Shown here: in pieces, positions 1-5,037 of the stretch
Position numbering within the stretch: position 1 is the stretch's first letter
How the letters are laid out: every line of letters starts with the position of its first letter
Assembly (NCBI GenBank): GCA_041744735.1
Contig: JBGTKH010000619.1
Coordinates: forward strand, 1 to 5,037
Reading direction: 5' to 3'
Length of the DNA stretch: 5,037 nt
Origin: JBGTKH01 sp041744735
Lineage (GTDB): Bacteria > Planctomycetota > Planctomycetia > Pirellulales > Pirellulaceae
The notes under the pieces: model-generated
What the model was told of the DNA's origin: nothing
The model's database searches: none
What the model saw: the letters and a program-made list of their open reading frames with translations, nothing else
Position numbers and translations under genes: made by a program

Positions 1-272
1 CCGCCACCACCACCACGGGGGCGGTCGGTCTTGGGACGGGCTTCATTAACATTGACCGCTCGGCCGGCGATCTGCTTCAGGTTCAGTTCGGCAATGGCCG
101 TTTTGGCCTCTTCGCCGTTGGGCATCTCCACAAAGGCAAAACCGCGCGGCCGCCCGGTTTCGCGATCCATGATGATGTTGACCGACGATACTTCACCAAA
201 TTGGCTGAAAGCATCGCGCACCTCATCTTCCGTTGCATTGAACGAAAGATTGCCCACATAAATGTTCGTCAC
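1..272 (-). CDS. Single-RRM RNA-binding protein, 3' part missing
   Basis: The 90 visible residues form one RNA recognition motif, a fold that binds single-stranded RNA. RNP2 (IYVGNL) lies at residues 4-9 and RNP1 (RGFAFVEM) at 43-50, with the aromatic positions Y5, F45 and F47 in place. After the fold comes a basic stretch (ARPKTDRPRG) and the start of a Gly-rich tail, at which the window ends. Small bacterial RRM proteins with such tails are usually about 90-150 residues, so little is likely missing. They are cytoplasmic and, in cyanobacteria and some other bacteria, linked to cold response and RNA handling; the role here is inferred. The start is GTG at 272, chosen because GAGGAG stands 6 nt upstream and RNP2 begins at residue 4. 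The gene lies downstream of the DUF2071 gene on the same strand but has its own promoter. Confidence 0.93.
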   Translation of the reverse strand, partial: MTNIYVGNLSFNATEDEVRDAFSQFGEVSSVNIIMDRETGRPRGFAFVEMPNGEEAKTAIAELNLKQIAGRAVNVNEARPKTDRPRGGGG

Positions 273-278
273 AAAACG

Positions 279-284
279 CTCCTC
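279..284 (-). promoter_or_regulatory. Ribosome binding site of the RRM gene
   Basis: On the minus strand GAGGAG stands 6 nt before the GTG at 272. It decides this non-ATG start. It is the only clear Shine-Dalgarno sequence in the window. Confidence 0.75.
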
Positions 285-380
285 AACAAAAACAGGAACA
301 GAAACAGGAACTGGGAGGTTGTGATCCGGCTAGCCGAACCGAATTTGCTTCGTAGCAGCGTATCGCAGAGGTCCCAGACG
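285..380 (-). other. Long 5' leader of the RRM gene
   Basis: If transcription starts near 380, the RRM mRNA has an untranslated leader of about 108 nt. Next to the ribosome binding site it is pyrimidine-rich on the minus strand and holds two copies of GTTCCTGT (292-299 and 304-311, 12 nt apart). Further upstream is the palindrome CGGCTAGCCG (327-336), which could form a short hairpin. Long leaders are known for cold-induced RNA-binding protein genes, where they control mRNA stability or translation. That role here is inference; the repeats and the palindrome are seen directly. Confidence 0.4.
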
Positions 381-386
381 CCCAGA

Positions 387-415
387 AGTATGCTGATTTC
401 CGCACCAAAAGTCAA
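387..415 (-). promoter_or_regulatory. Sigma-70-type promoter of the RRM gene
   Basis: On the minus strand TTGACT (410-415, 5 of 6 matches to the -35 consensus) and CATACT (387-392, 4 of 6 to the -10 consensus) are separated by exactly 17 bp. Transcription would start near 380. The promoter lies between the probable terminator of the DUF2071 gene and the RRM start, so it would give the RRM gene independent expression. An AT-rich tract further upstream (about 444-456) could assist, but this is weak. Confidence 0.55.
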
Positions 416-496
416 TTGGTGTTTCCCCAAAAGGCCGGGGAGGAAAGAAATTATTGAAGGAACGCGAGAGTCCGGGTGTGGGACAAAAGGGAAGGC

Positions 497-517
497 GGAC
501 GGATTGGCAATCCGTCC
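497..517 (-). terminator. Hairpin at the end of the DUF2071 gene, probable terminator
   Basis: GGACGGATT and AATCCGTCC pair perfectly over 9 bp around a 3-nt loop. The stem overlaps the last base of the DUF2071 stop codon (517-519). Read on the minus strand it is followed by a pyrimidine-rich stretch (GCCTTCCCTTTTGTCCC), a moderate rather than classical T tract. Position and stem strength fit an intrinsic terminator that separates DUF2071 from the RRM gene. Because the palindrome is symmetric it could also be a copy of a dispersed genomic palindrome. Confidence 0.6.
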
Positions 518-1299
518 TACATTCGCGTTGGCCGATACACCGTCACGTGCGATCCATCGGCGAGGAATGCGGAATCGGGCGGTCGCGAGAGGACCTCGCC
601 GAACTCGGCGCCGTAGAGCTGCGTAACGTCGCAGTCGAGTGTTGCCTCGGCCGCCTGCCAGACGTGCCAGGGAGGATGTTCGACGTGGTACTCGATCGTG
701 CTGCCATCTCGTTGCATGCAGTAGCCAAAGTAGTGCTCGGCGATGAACGCTTCCAGCGATCCCGGCTCAAGCGGCTGAGCGGGACCGGCCGCTTGAAAAC
801 GTAGCGAGTTCCACCGCGCGGCCAGTCGCCATTCGTATACGACCGATCGCCGCCCGTGAGAATCACTGTCGCCGCGTTGGTCACAGCCGCCGATCTCGTG
901 TCGCATTGGAAGTGCCACGTAATTTTCGTTGTAGGCCCAGCGCGCGAGCGTCGCGATGGCCCAGCTCGGCACCAACTCCTTAATAAATGCCACGCCTCGG
1001 CGGACTTCGCCGCGCACCTGGCGTCGCACATAAAACCGCAGATTCACTTCCTCGAAATTGCGGTGAAAGGGGACGGGCACGCCGAGCACCTTGGCTCGCA
1101 GGAACATGAACCCCACGACGCTCACGTACGTTTTGCCGTCCCGCATATCCAACTCGGTACCGCGTGGTACGCGCGACTGCAATACGGCCGGGTCGATTTC
1201 GTAATTCAGCATCGCCAGATGACGCCACTGCGCCGTTAGAAATCGGCGTTGTCGGCTGGCCGTGAACGTCTGTTCTTCTTGCAGTTGCATTTCCGCCAT
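517..1299 (-). CDS. DUF2071 (YqjF-like, COG3361) family protein
   Basis: A 260-residue protein recognised as DUF2071 from several stretches in order. These are LTAQWRHLAMLNYEID (about 21-36), VSVVGFMFLRAKVLGVPVPF (about 59-78), then NFEEVNLRFYVRR, RRGVAFIKELVPSWAIATLARW and a late EHYFGYC followed by VEHPPWHVW. The family is related in fold to acetoacetate decarboxylase and usually has 220-260 residues. Its substrate is unknown, so no function is assigned. There is no signal peptide or membrane segment, so it is probably cytoplasmic. I chose the ATG at 1299: the reading frame stays open up to 1407, but that extra part would start inside the mobile-like element and upstream of the predicted promoter. 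A second ATG at 1290 (MQLQEE) is also possible, and neither has a strong ribosome binding site. Expression is probably controlled by the inverted repeat at 1319-1332. Confidence 0.85.
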   Translation of the reverse strand: MAEMQLQEEQTFTASRQRRFLTAQWRHLAMLNYEIDPAVLQSRVPRGTELDMRDGKTYVSVVGFMFLRAKVLGVPVPFHRNFEEVNLRFYVRRQVRGEVRRGVAFIKELVPSWAIATLARWAYNENYVALPMRHEIGGCDQRGDSDSHGRRSVVYEWRLAARWNSLRFQAAGPAQPLEPGSLEAFIAEHYFGYCMQRDGSTIEYHVEHPPWHVWQAAEATLDCDVTQLYGAEFGEVLSRPPDSAFLADGSHVTVYRPTRM

Positions 1300-1318
1300 T
1301 ATCGCGCTCGGTCTAGTT

Positions 1319-1332
1319 TGTACACGCGTACA
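1319..1332. promoter_or_regulatory. Inverted-repeat operator in front of the DUF2071 gene
   Basis: TGTAC-N4-GTACA is a perfect 5+5 bp inverted repeat whose near edge is 19 nt upstream of the ATG at 1299. It covers the place where the -10 box of the TTGACA promoter is expected. Short palindromes at this position are typical of TetR-like and similar dimeric repressors. No regulator gene lies in the window, so the binding protein is unknown. Confidence 0.45.
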
Positions 1333-1353
1333 CATCCAGCGATGATTTGTCAA
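1325..1353 (-). promoter_or_regulatory. Promoter of the DUF2071 gene with perfect -35 box
   Basis: TTGACA is exact on the minus strand at 1348-1353. With 17-bp spacing the -10 hexamer would be TACGCG (1325-1330), a poor match, and it falls inside the inverted repeat. Transcription would begin near 1318, giving a leader of about 18 nt. A good -35 with a -10 buried in a palindrome suggests regulated expression. Confidence 0.45.
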
Positions 1354-1360
1354 CGCTGCC

Positions 1361-1368
1361 TGATCCCT
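1361..1368. repeat. Left copy of an 8-bp flanking direct repeat
   Basis: TGATCCCT directly abuts the left end of the element at 1369-1521. The identical octamer stands at 1522-1529 directly after its right end. This is the expected trace of a target-site duplication. The putative empty site would read GCTGCC-TGATCCCT-AACCGC. Confidence 0.65.
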
Positions 1369-1384
1369 GGTAGTGATACCGTTT

Positions 1385-1416
1385 GGGCTCAGACGTACAG
1401 AATTCAAATTTGCCGG
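1385..1416. repeat. Left arm of the large inner inverted repeat
   Basis: It pairs with 1449-1480: 23 bp are perfect (from GGGCTCAGACG to GAATTCAA), then one mismatch, then 8 more pairs ending in GCCGG. Together they form a 32-bp stem with a 32-nt loop. The first base overlaps the last base of the left terminal repeat. Confidence 0.85.
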
Positions 1417-1448
1417 GACATGGGTGGTGGTTTCAAGTCACGTTTTCG

Positions 1449-1480
1449 CCGGCAAAATTGAATTCTGTACGTCTGAGCCC
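1449..1480. repeat. Right arm of the large inner inverted repeat
   Basis: Reverse complement of 1385-1416 with a single mismatch (1408 against 1457). The near identity of the arms suggests a young or structurally constrained hairpin. Confidence 0.85.
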
Positions 1481-1521
1481 GGCCGCGGTTACAGCGCTGA
1501 ACGCCAAATGGTATCACCACC

Positions 1522-1529
1522 TGATCCCT
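1522..1529. repeat. Right copy of the 8-bp flanking direct repeat
   Basis: TGATCCCT, identical to 1361-1368 and directly adjacent to the right terminal inverted repeat; interpreted as a target-site duplication. Confidence 0.65.
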
Positions 1530-1570
1530 AACCGCAATCGTGGAGGCGCGAAAACAGAACTGTGCAGACG

Positions 1571-1598
1571 CTGTACGCGGTGGACAGGATTCGTACAG
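1571..1598. promoter_or_regulatory. Inverted repeat, possible activator site for the sigma-54 promoter
   Basis: CTGTACG-N14-CGTACAG is a perfect 7+7 bp inverted repeat. Its centre is about 110 bp upstream of the start point predicted for the sigma-54 promoter at 1670-1685, a usual distance for a bacterial enhancer-binding protein. The half-site TGTAC also appears in the operator at 1319-1332, with different spacing. A functional role is inference. Confidence 0.35.
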
Positions 1599-1669
1599 AC
1601 CGCGGCATCGCAACCGGAATGAAGCGGCACTTCGGCGCTAAGCTGTTGCGCCTAAGCAAAGTTTATGCC

Positions 1670-1685
1670 TGGCATGATCCTTGCA
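1670..1685 (+). promoter_or_regulatory. Sigma-54 (RpoN) promoter ahead of the transporter gene
   Basis: TGGCATGATCCTTGCA matches the sigma-54 consensus TGGCACG-N4-TTGCW with one difference (C to T in the -24 element). The essential GG and GC are 10 bp apart and a C precedes the motif as in the consensus. Transcription would start near 1696, about 200 nt before the ATG at 1901. Sigma-54 promoters need an AAA+ activator bound upstream. Candidate sites are the inverted repeat at 1571-1598 and the imperfect 13-bp direct repeats GCGCTAAGC/GCGCCTAAGC around 1635-1657. The motif faces the transporter gene, the only gene on this side. Confidence 0.6.
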
Positions 1686-1696
1686 TTGGTGCGGGC

Positions 1697-1900
1697 CTCC
1701 AATTGCCCGCTGGCGGCTAGTACTTTGTCAAAGCTGAAATGTGGGGTAAGTATCCTGCTTGCCAACACGATTTCCACCATTAAACGCAAGCTGGAAGCTT
1801 ACGCCACGTAACCTGCCGAGCCCAAAACTAAGATTTGACCAAGCACTGGGAAGCTGGCTAGCGGACGGCAACTGTCATCTGCACCCTCCGGATGTGAATC
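1697..1900 (+). other. Leader of the transporter gene without recognisable gene
   Basis: About 200 nt between the sigma-54 promoter and the ATG at 1901. I find no convincing coding frame, tRNA or known riboswitch. A TTGACC at about 1835-1840 and a TTGTCA at 1725-1730 resemble -35 boxes, but neither has a good -10 partner, so a second housekeeping promoter is unproven. A small AAGCT-GGA-AGCTT inverted repeat lies at 1788-1800. An in-frame TGA at 1895-1897 closes the transporter frame just before its start. Confidence 0.4.
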
Positions 1901-4900
1901 ATGCCTCGCACGTTCTTTGCTCGTAACGCCTTGATGATTTTGGTGGTCGTCGCCTTCCTCTTGCCATTCGCACTGCGCGGCGCTCGCGCTTCATTGCAAC
2001 AAATGAAGAACGACGTCAAGGACTGGCTGCCCGCGGAATTCACCGAAACCAAGGAAATCGAATGGTTTTGGCAGTATTTCATGGGCGAGCGGTTCATTCT
2101 TGTCAGTTGGGATGGCTGCACGGCGGATGATCCGACGTACCGACTGTTTATCGAGAAACTGAAGACTGAGACTCCGCCGTCGCAACTTGCCGCGGCCACT
2201 CCGCTCTCGAGCGGCGAGGCAGTCAACGAATCCGCGCCAGGCCCAGCCATCAATACCGCGGCGTCGGTCTCGCAAGCACCGGCTGATTCGACGGTCGCAA
2301 AGCGCGGCGCCGCAGGTGAAGTGCTCGCACGGCCGTTTGATTTCGTGGGCGATCGATTGGGGCTGTTTTCCAGCGGCGAGTATTACGAGAACTGGGGTGG
2401 CCGTCAGGAAATGTGGCTGCTGGGAAATGAGAGTCGCTGGTATTTCATCACGCCGGAAGGCGACTTATATGCATGGGGCGGCAGTGATGCGCCGCTGGCG
2501 AACTGGGCGGGAAGAATCTGGCGTTACGTGACGGGCGGTGTCGTGCAGGGAGAACAAGTCGCGTCGCTTGGTCCTCTCGACGGTCCGTGGTACTACGCCA
2601 AGCCACAGCGTCTGAACGCACAACTGTTTAAGACCGTAACCACCGGGCCGGACCTGTTGGCCGAGCTGACCAAAGAAGGCGGTGTGCTCGAAGACAACGC
2701 CGAAGAAGCTCACCGCCGCCTCGATGGTTTGCTGTTTGGTCCGGACGGAAATCAGACCTGTCTGGTGCTGACGCTCACCGAGACTGGACTCAACGACTTT
2801 CACCGTTCGCTGGGGCGAGGCATGTTGGGCAAGCCGCGCGGTCGGCTGTTTGACGTGGCCGAACAATGCGGCATATCGCGCGAGCAGTTACGGCTCGGCG
2901 GCCCGCCGGTCGACAATGTTTCGATCGACGAAGAGGGCACGATTACGCTGCTGCGGCTCGTGTCGATGTCCACGATCTTGGGTATCGTTTTGGCCTATAT
3001 TTGCTTTCGCAGCATTACGGCCACCGTGATTGTGTTCTTCGTGGGCGGGATCAGCGCGGTCGTCAGTGTGGCCATGGTCAGTTGGTGGGGAGCCAACGTC
3101 GATGCGATCATGATGTCGATGCCGGCACTGGTTTATGTGCTGGGCATCTCCGGCGCGGTGCACTTGATTAACTACTACCGCGATGCCTTGGACGAGTGCG
3201 GGTTGCCGGGCGCACCCGAGCTAGCGATCGCCCACGGCTGGAAGCCCGCGGTGCTATGTTCCATCACGACGGCGTTGGGACTGGCGTCGCTTTACACCAG
3301 CGAGATCGCGCCGATTCGCAAGTTCGGTCTCTTCTCGGCGCTGGCCGTGATGGCGACATTGATTCTGCTGTTTACTTACCTGCCCGCGGCGTTGCAACTT
3401 TGGCCCTTGATGCCACGCGCCGTCAAAGCCATGCGGCGCAGCGAAGAGGCGTGGTATGAACGGCAACTGGAACACTTCTGGCATTGGTTCGGCGGTGGAA
3501 TCATTCGCCGACATTACTTGGTGAGCAGTCTGTGTGTGTTGGTAATCGCCGTCGTCGGATTCGGTGTGACGCGAATTGACACGTCGGTGAATCTGCTCAA
3601 GCTGTTCGACGAAGATGCCAAGATTCTACACGACTACGCTTGGCTGGAAGAGCACATTGGCAAACTTGTGCCGATGGAAGTCGTGGTCAAGTTCGCGCCG
3701 GAGACTTTGCTGCCCCCGTCCGAACAGCGCAAGGCTGAGGGCGATGCACCGCCGGACCCAGAGCAGCAATTTCAACTGCCATTCTTGGAACGAATGGAGT
3801 TAGTTGACCGCGTTCAGAAAGTCGTCGATAAGGAGTTTGGCAAGCAGGGGCAAAATGTTTCCGGTGGTTCACTGTCGGCGGCCACGTTTTCTCCAATCTT
3901 GCCGCCGCCGAAAGGCGACACGCTTAGCTTCGCGCGGCGCGGAGCCACCAATTCACGGCTAGAAGCACATCGAGACGAATTCCTGCGTTCTGATTACCTG
4001 CGAATCGACGAGCAAGATCAATCGGAGTTGTGGCGAGTCAGCGTCCGCATCGGTGCTTTGCAGGACGTCGACTACGGCCAGTTCGTGAGCCAGATCAAGT
4101 GCGCCGTCGAGCCCGTGCTGGCTGCACAAAAGGAACGCGAGAAAATTCTGCGTGCGATTGCCCAGCAGCGCAGCAACGGCAGCTTCGCGGCCGCGCGAGT
4201 CTGCTTGCTTGGCGTGCCGTTTACTCGCACGAGTGAACCTGATGCTGAACAGACAACGGCCGTTTCGTCGCCGGTAACTTCGCCGACTGAATCGCCCGAC
4301 ACGGCGACCTCGCATCAAGTCGATCAAACACAAATCTTCGCTGAGTCACTGCGCGATTTGTTGTACGCATCGAGGTTGCGGCTCGATTGGCACAATCCGG
4401 CCGAGACGCCCATGCCGGAAGATCTAGCCGCAGCGCTCGCTTCCTATGACTGCGTGGTGTTGGTGTCCGATCACGCGGCTTACGATCTGCAAGTGATCCG
4501 CAAGCACGCGCCTCTCACGATCGACGCACGCCATCACATTTTCGATCCGAGTACCGCGGTTGTCACGACTGCAAACATTCCCGGCGGGCAATCATCGTCA
4601 GCAAATCTTTCGGCGGTCTACACCGGGCTGGTGCCGATCGTCTACAAGGCTCAGCGCACGCTGCTGAACAGTTTGGTCGAAAGCACCTTCTGGTCGTTCA
4701 TTACCATCACGCCTTTGATGATGTTTTTGGCGCGCAGCATTAAGGCCGGCCTCGTGGCCATGTTGCCCAACGTGCTGCCCGTGTTCGTGATCTTCGGAAG
4801 CATGGGCTGGATGGGCATCCAAGTCGACATCGGTTCGATGATGACGGCCAGCATCGCCTTGGGTGTCGCGGTCGACGACACGATTCATTACCTATCGTGG

Positions 4901-5037
4901 TTCGGTGAAGAATTGGGGAAGACGCCGGATCGAAAGTTAGCGATTCTGGCTGCGTACAAACGATGCGCGACGCCTACGTTGCAGGCCGCGGTCATCAGCG
5001 GTCTCGGGCTGTCCATCTTCGCGTTCAGCACATTCAC
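1901..5037 (+). CDS. RND/MMPL-superfamily transporter, C-terminus cut by window
   Basis: This is a large inner-membrane exporter-like protein of the RND superfamily (MMPL/COG1033 type); 1045 residues are visible and the last part of the second membrane domain is missing. Such proteins use the proton gradient to move lipids or other hydrophobic compounds; the substrate here is unknown. Order: TM1 at about 10-25; a large extracytoplasmic loop to about 348 with a low-complexity stretch at 92-143 and WYFITPEGDLYAW at 180-192; TM2-TM6 at about 350-500; TM7 at 540-557; a second loop to about 925 that begins with FDEDAKILHDYAWLEEHIG (569-587) and has a Ser/Thr/Pro-rich linker at 777-811; then TM8-TM11 from 929. 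The second half has GVAVDDTIHYL (988-998) with an acidic pair, whereas the first half has GISGAVHLIN (415-424) without it. ATG 1901 is the first possible start because TGA stands in frame at 1895; no Shine-Dalgarno is visible. A sigma-54 promoter lies upstream. Confidence 0.9.
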   Translation, partial: MPRTFFARNALMILVVVAFLLPFALRGARASLQQMKNDVKDWLPAEFTETKEIEWFWQYFMGERFILVSWDGCTADDPTYRLFIEKLKTETPPSQLAAATPLSSGEAVNESAPGPAINTAASVSQAPADSTVAKRGAAGEVLARPFDFVGDRLGLFSSGEYYENWGGRQEMWLLGNESRWYFITPEGDLYAWGGSDAPLANWAGRIWRYVTGGVVQGEQVASLGPLDGPWYYAKPQRLNAQLFKTVTTGPDLLAELTKEGGVLEDNAEEAHRRLDGLLFGPDGNQTCLVLTLTETGLNDFHRSLGRGMLGKPRGRLFDVAEQCGISREQLRLGGPPVDNVSIDEEGTITLLRLVSMSTILGIVLAYICFRSITATVIVFFVGGISAVVSVAMVSWWGANVDAIMMSMPALVYVLGISGAVHLINYYRDALDECGLPGAPELAIAHGWKPAVLCSITTALGLASLYTSEIAPIRKFGLFSALAVMATLILLFTYLPAALQLWPLMPRAVKAMRRSEEAWYERQLEHFWHWFGGGIIRRHYLVSSLCVLVIAVVGFGVTRIDTSVNLLKLFDEDAKILHDYAWLEEHIGKLVPMEVVVKFAPETLLPPSEQRKAEGDAPPDPEQQFQLPFLERMELVDRVQKVVDKEFGKQGQNVSGGSLSAATFSPILPPPKGDTLSFARRGATNSRLEAHRDEFLRSDYLRIDEQDQSELWRVSVRIGALQDVDYGQFVSQIKCAVEPVLAAQKEREKILRAIAQQRSNGSFAAARVCLLGVPFTRTSEPDAEQTTAVSSPVTSPTESPDTATSHQVDQTQIFAESLRDLLYASRLRLDWHNPAETPMPEDLAAALASYDCVVLVSDHAAYDLQVIRKHAPLTIDARHHIFDPSTAVVTTANIPGGQSSSANLSAVYTGLVPIVYKAQRTLLNSLVESTFWSFITITPLMMFLARSIKAGLVAMLPNVLPVFVIFGSMGWMGIQVDIGSMMTASIALGVAVDDTIHYLSWFGEELGKTPDRKLAILAAYKRCATPTLQAAVISGLGLSIFAFSTF

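Larger units (their letters stand above)
1369..1521. mobile_element. MITE-like non-autonomous element, 153 bp
   Basis: The ends are 17-bp inverted repeats of the form GGTRGTGATACCRTTTG (1369-1385 and 1505-1521, 15 of 17 matches). They are flanked by a perfect 8-bp duplication. Inside, a second inverted repeat (1385-1416 and 1449-1480, 31 of 32 matches) can form a long hairpin around a 32-nt loop. On the right side 24 bp (1481-1504, containing the palindrome CAGCGCTG) separate the inner arm from the terminal repeat. On the left the two are joined directly, so one side has lost or gained this piece. There is no transposase; the element would need one in trans. Ends starting with GG and an 8-bp duplication occur in several IS families, so I do not assign one. 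The element sits just upstream of the DUF2071 -35 box. Short open frames inside it are by-products of the repeats. Confidence 0.7.

Noticed and set aside
292..311. ACAGGAAC repeats as a CRISPR or tandem-repeat array
   Set aside because: Only two 8-bp copies, 12 nt apart, with no spacer-like structure.
31..626. Plus-strand frames at 31-261 and 201-626
   Set aside because: The first is antisense to the RRM fold; the second runs through the RRM promoter, its leader and the terminator.
454..1239. Plus-strand frames at 454-804 and 856-1239
   Set aside because: They are antisense to the clearly recognisable DUF2071 gene and resemble no family.
1300..1407. Longer version of the DUF2071 protein starting at the ATG at 1407
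   Set aside because: It would start inside the inner repeat of the mobile-like element and upstream of the TTGACA promoter. The extra 36 residues have no family similarity that I recognise.
1383..1622. Short open frames on both strands across the element (1383-1622 plus, 1404-1613 minus)
   Set aside because: They arise from the inverted repeats (similar peptides such as AQTYRIQ appear on both strands), have no ribosome binding site and show no recognisable domain.
1835..1862. Housekeeping promoter TTGACC near the transporter start
   Set aside because: At 16-18 bp spacing no hexamer resembles TATAAT; the sigma-54 motif is far more convincing.
1530..1900. tRNA, small RNA or riboswitch in the gap before the transporter
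   Set aside because: No cloverleaf, no known riboswitch core and no terminator-like hairpin could be found by eye.
1858..4888. Many short frames on both strands inside the transporter region, for example a His/Asp-rich minus-strand frame at 4598-4888
   Set aside because: They lie within the continuous transporter frame and their composition reflects the complement of its codons.

Overview
The window carries two minus-strand genes at its left, one long plus-strand gene at its right, and a roughly 600-base divergent regulatory region between them. GC content is moderate to high and clear Shine-Dalgarno sites are scarce. This, together with the style of the long RND/MMPL-type membrane protein, the Gly-rich single-RRM protein and a near-consensus sigma-54 promoter, suggests a planctomycete, perhaps of the Pirellulales type. 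That assignment comes from pattern recognition and was not tested by a search.

Left part (1-517): the 5' end of a small RNA-binding protein gene (single RRM) runs leftwards out of the window. It starts at a GTG with a good ribosome binding site. About 108 nt upstream of the start codon is a credible sigma-70-type promoter, so the mRNA would have a long leader. A perfect 9-bp stem hairpin sits at the end of the next gene and probably terminates it.

Middle-left (517-1299): a DUF2071 (YqjF-like) protein of unknown function, also leftward. It has a perfect TTGACA -35 box, and an inverted repeat lies where the -10 box should be. This is the layout of a repressor-controlled promoter.

Intergenic (1300-1900): just upstream of that promoter is a 153-bp non-coding element (1369-1521). 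It has 17-bp terminal inverted repeats, a large internal hairpin and a perfect 8-bp flanking duplication, which is MITE-like architecture. Further right, facing the long gene, are a 7+7 bp inverted repeat (1571-1598) and a near-consensus sigma-54 promoter (1670-1685). A leader of about 200 nt with no recognisable gene follows.

Right part (1901-5037): a very large RND/MMPL-superfamily transporter (1045 residues seen, 3' end cut off by the window). It has two loop-plus-membrane halves. The acidic pair in the membrane is present only in the second half.

The genes do not form an obvious pathway. The RRM and DUF2071 genes share a strand but appear separated by a terminator and a new promoter. The transporter is transcribed divergently. 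I see no CRISPR array, tRNA, rRNA, complete insertion sequence or defence system. The most notable items are the MITE-like element and the sigma-54 promoter with a possible activator site ahead of the transporter.
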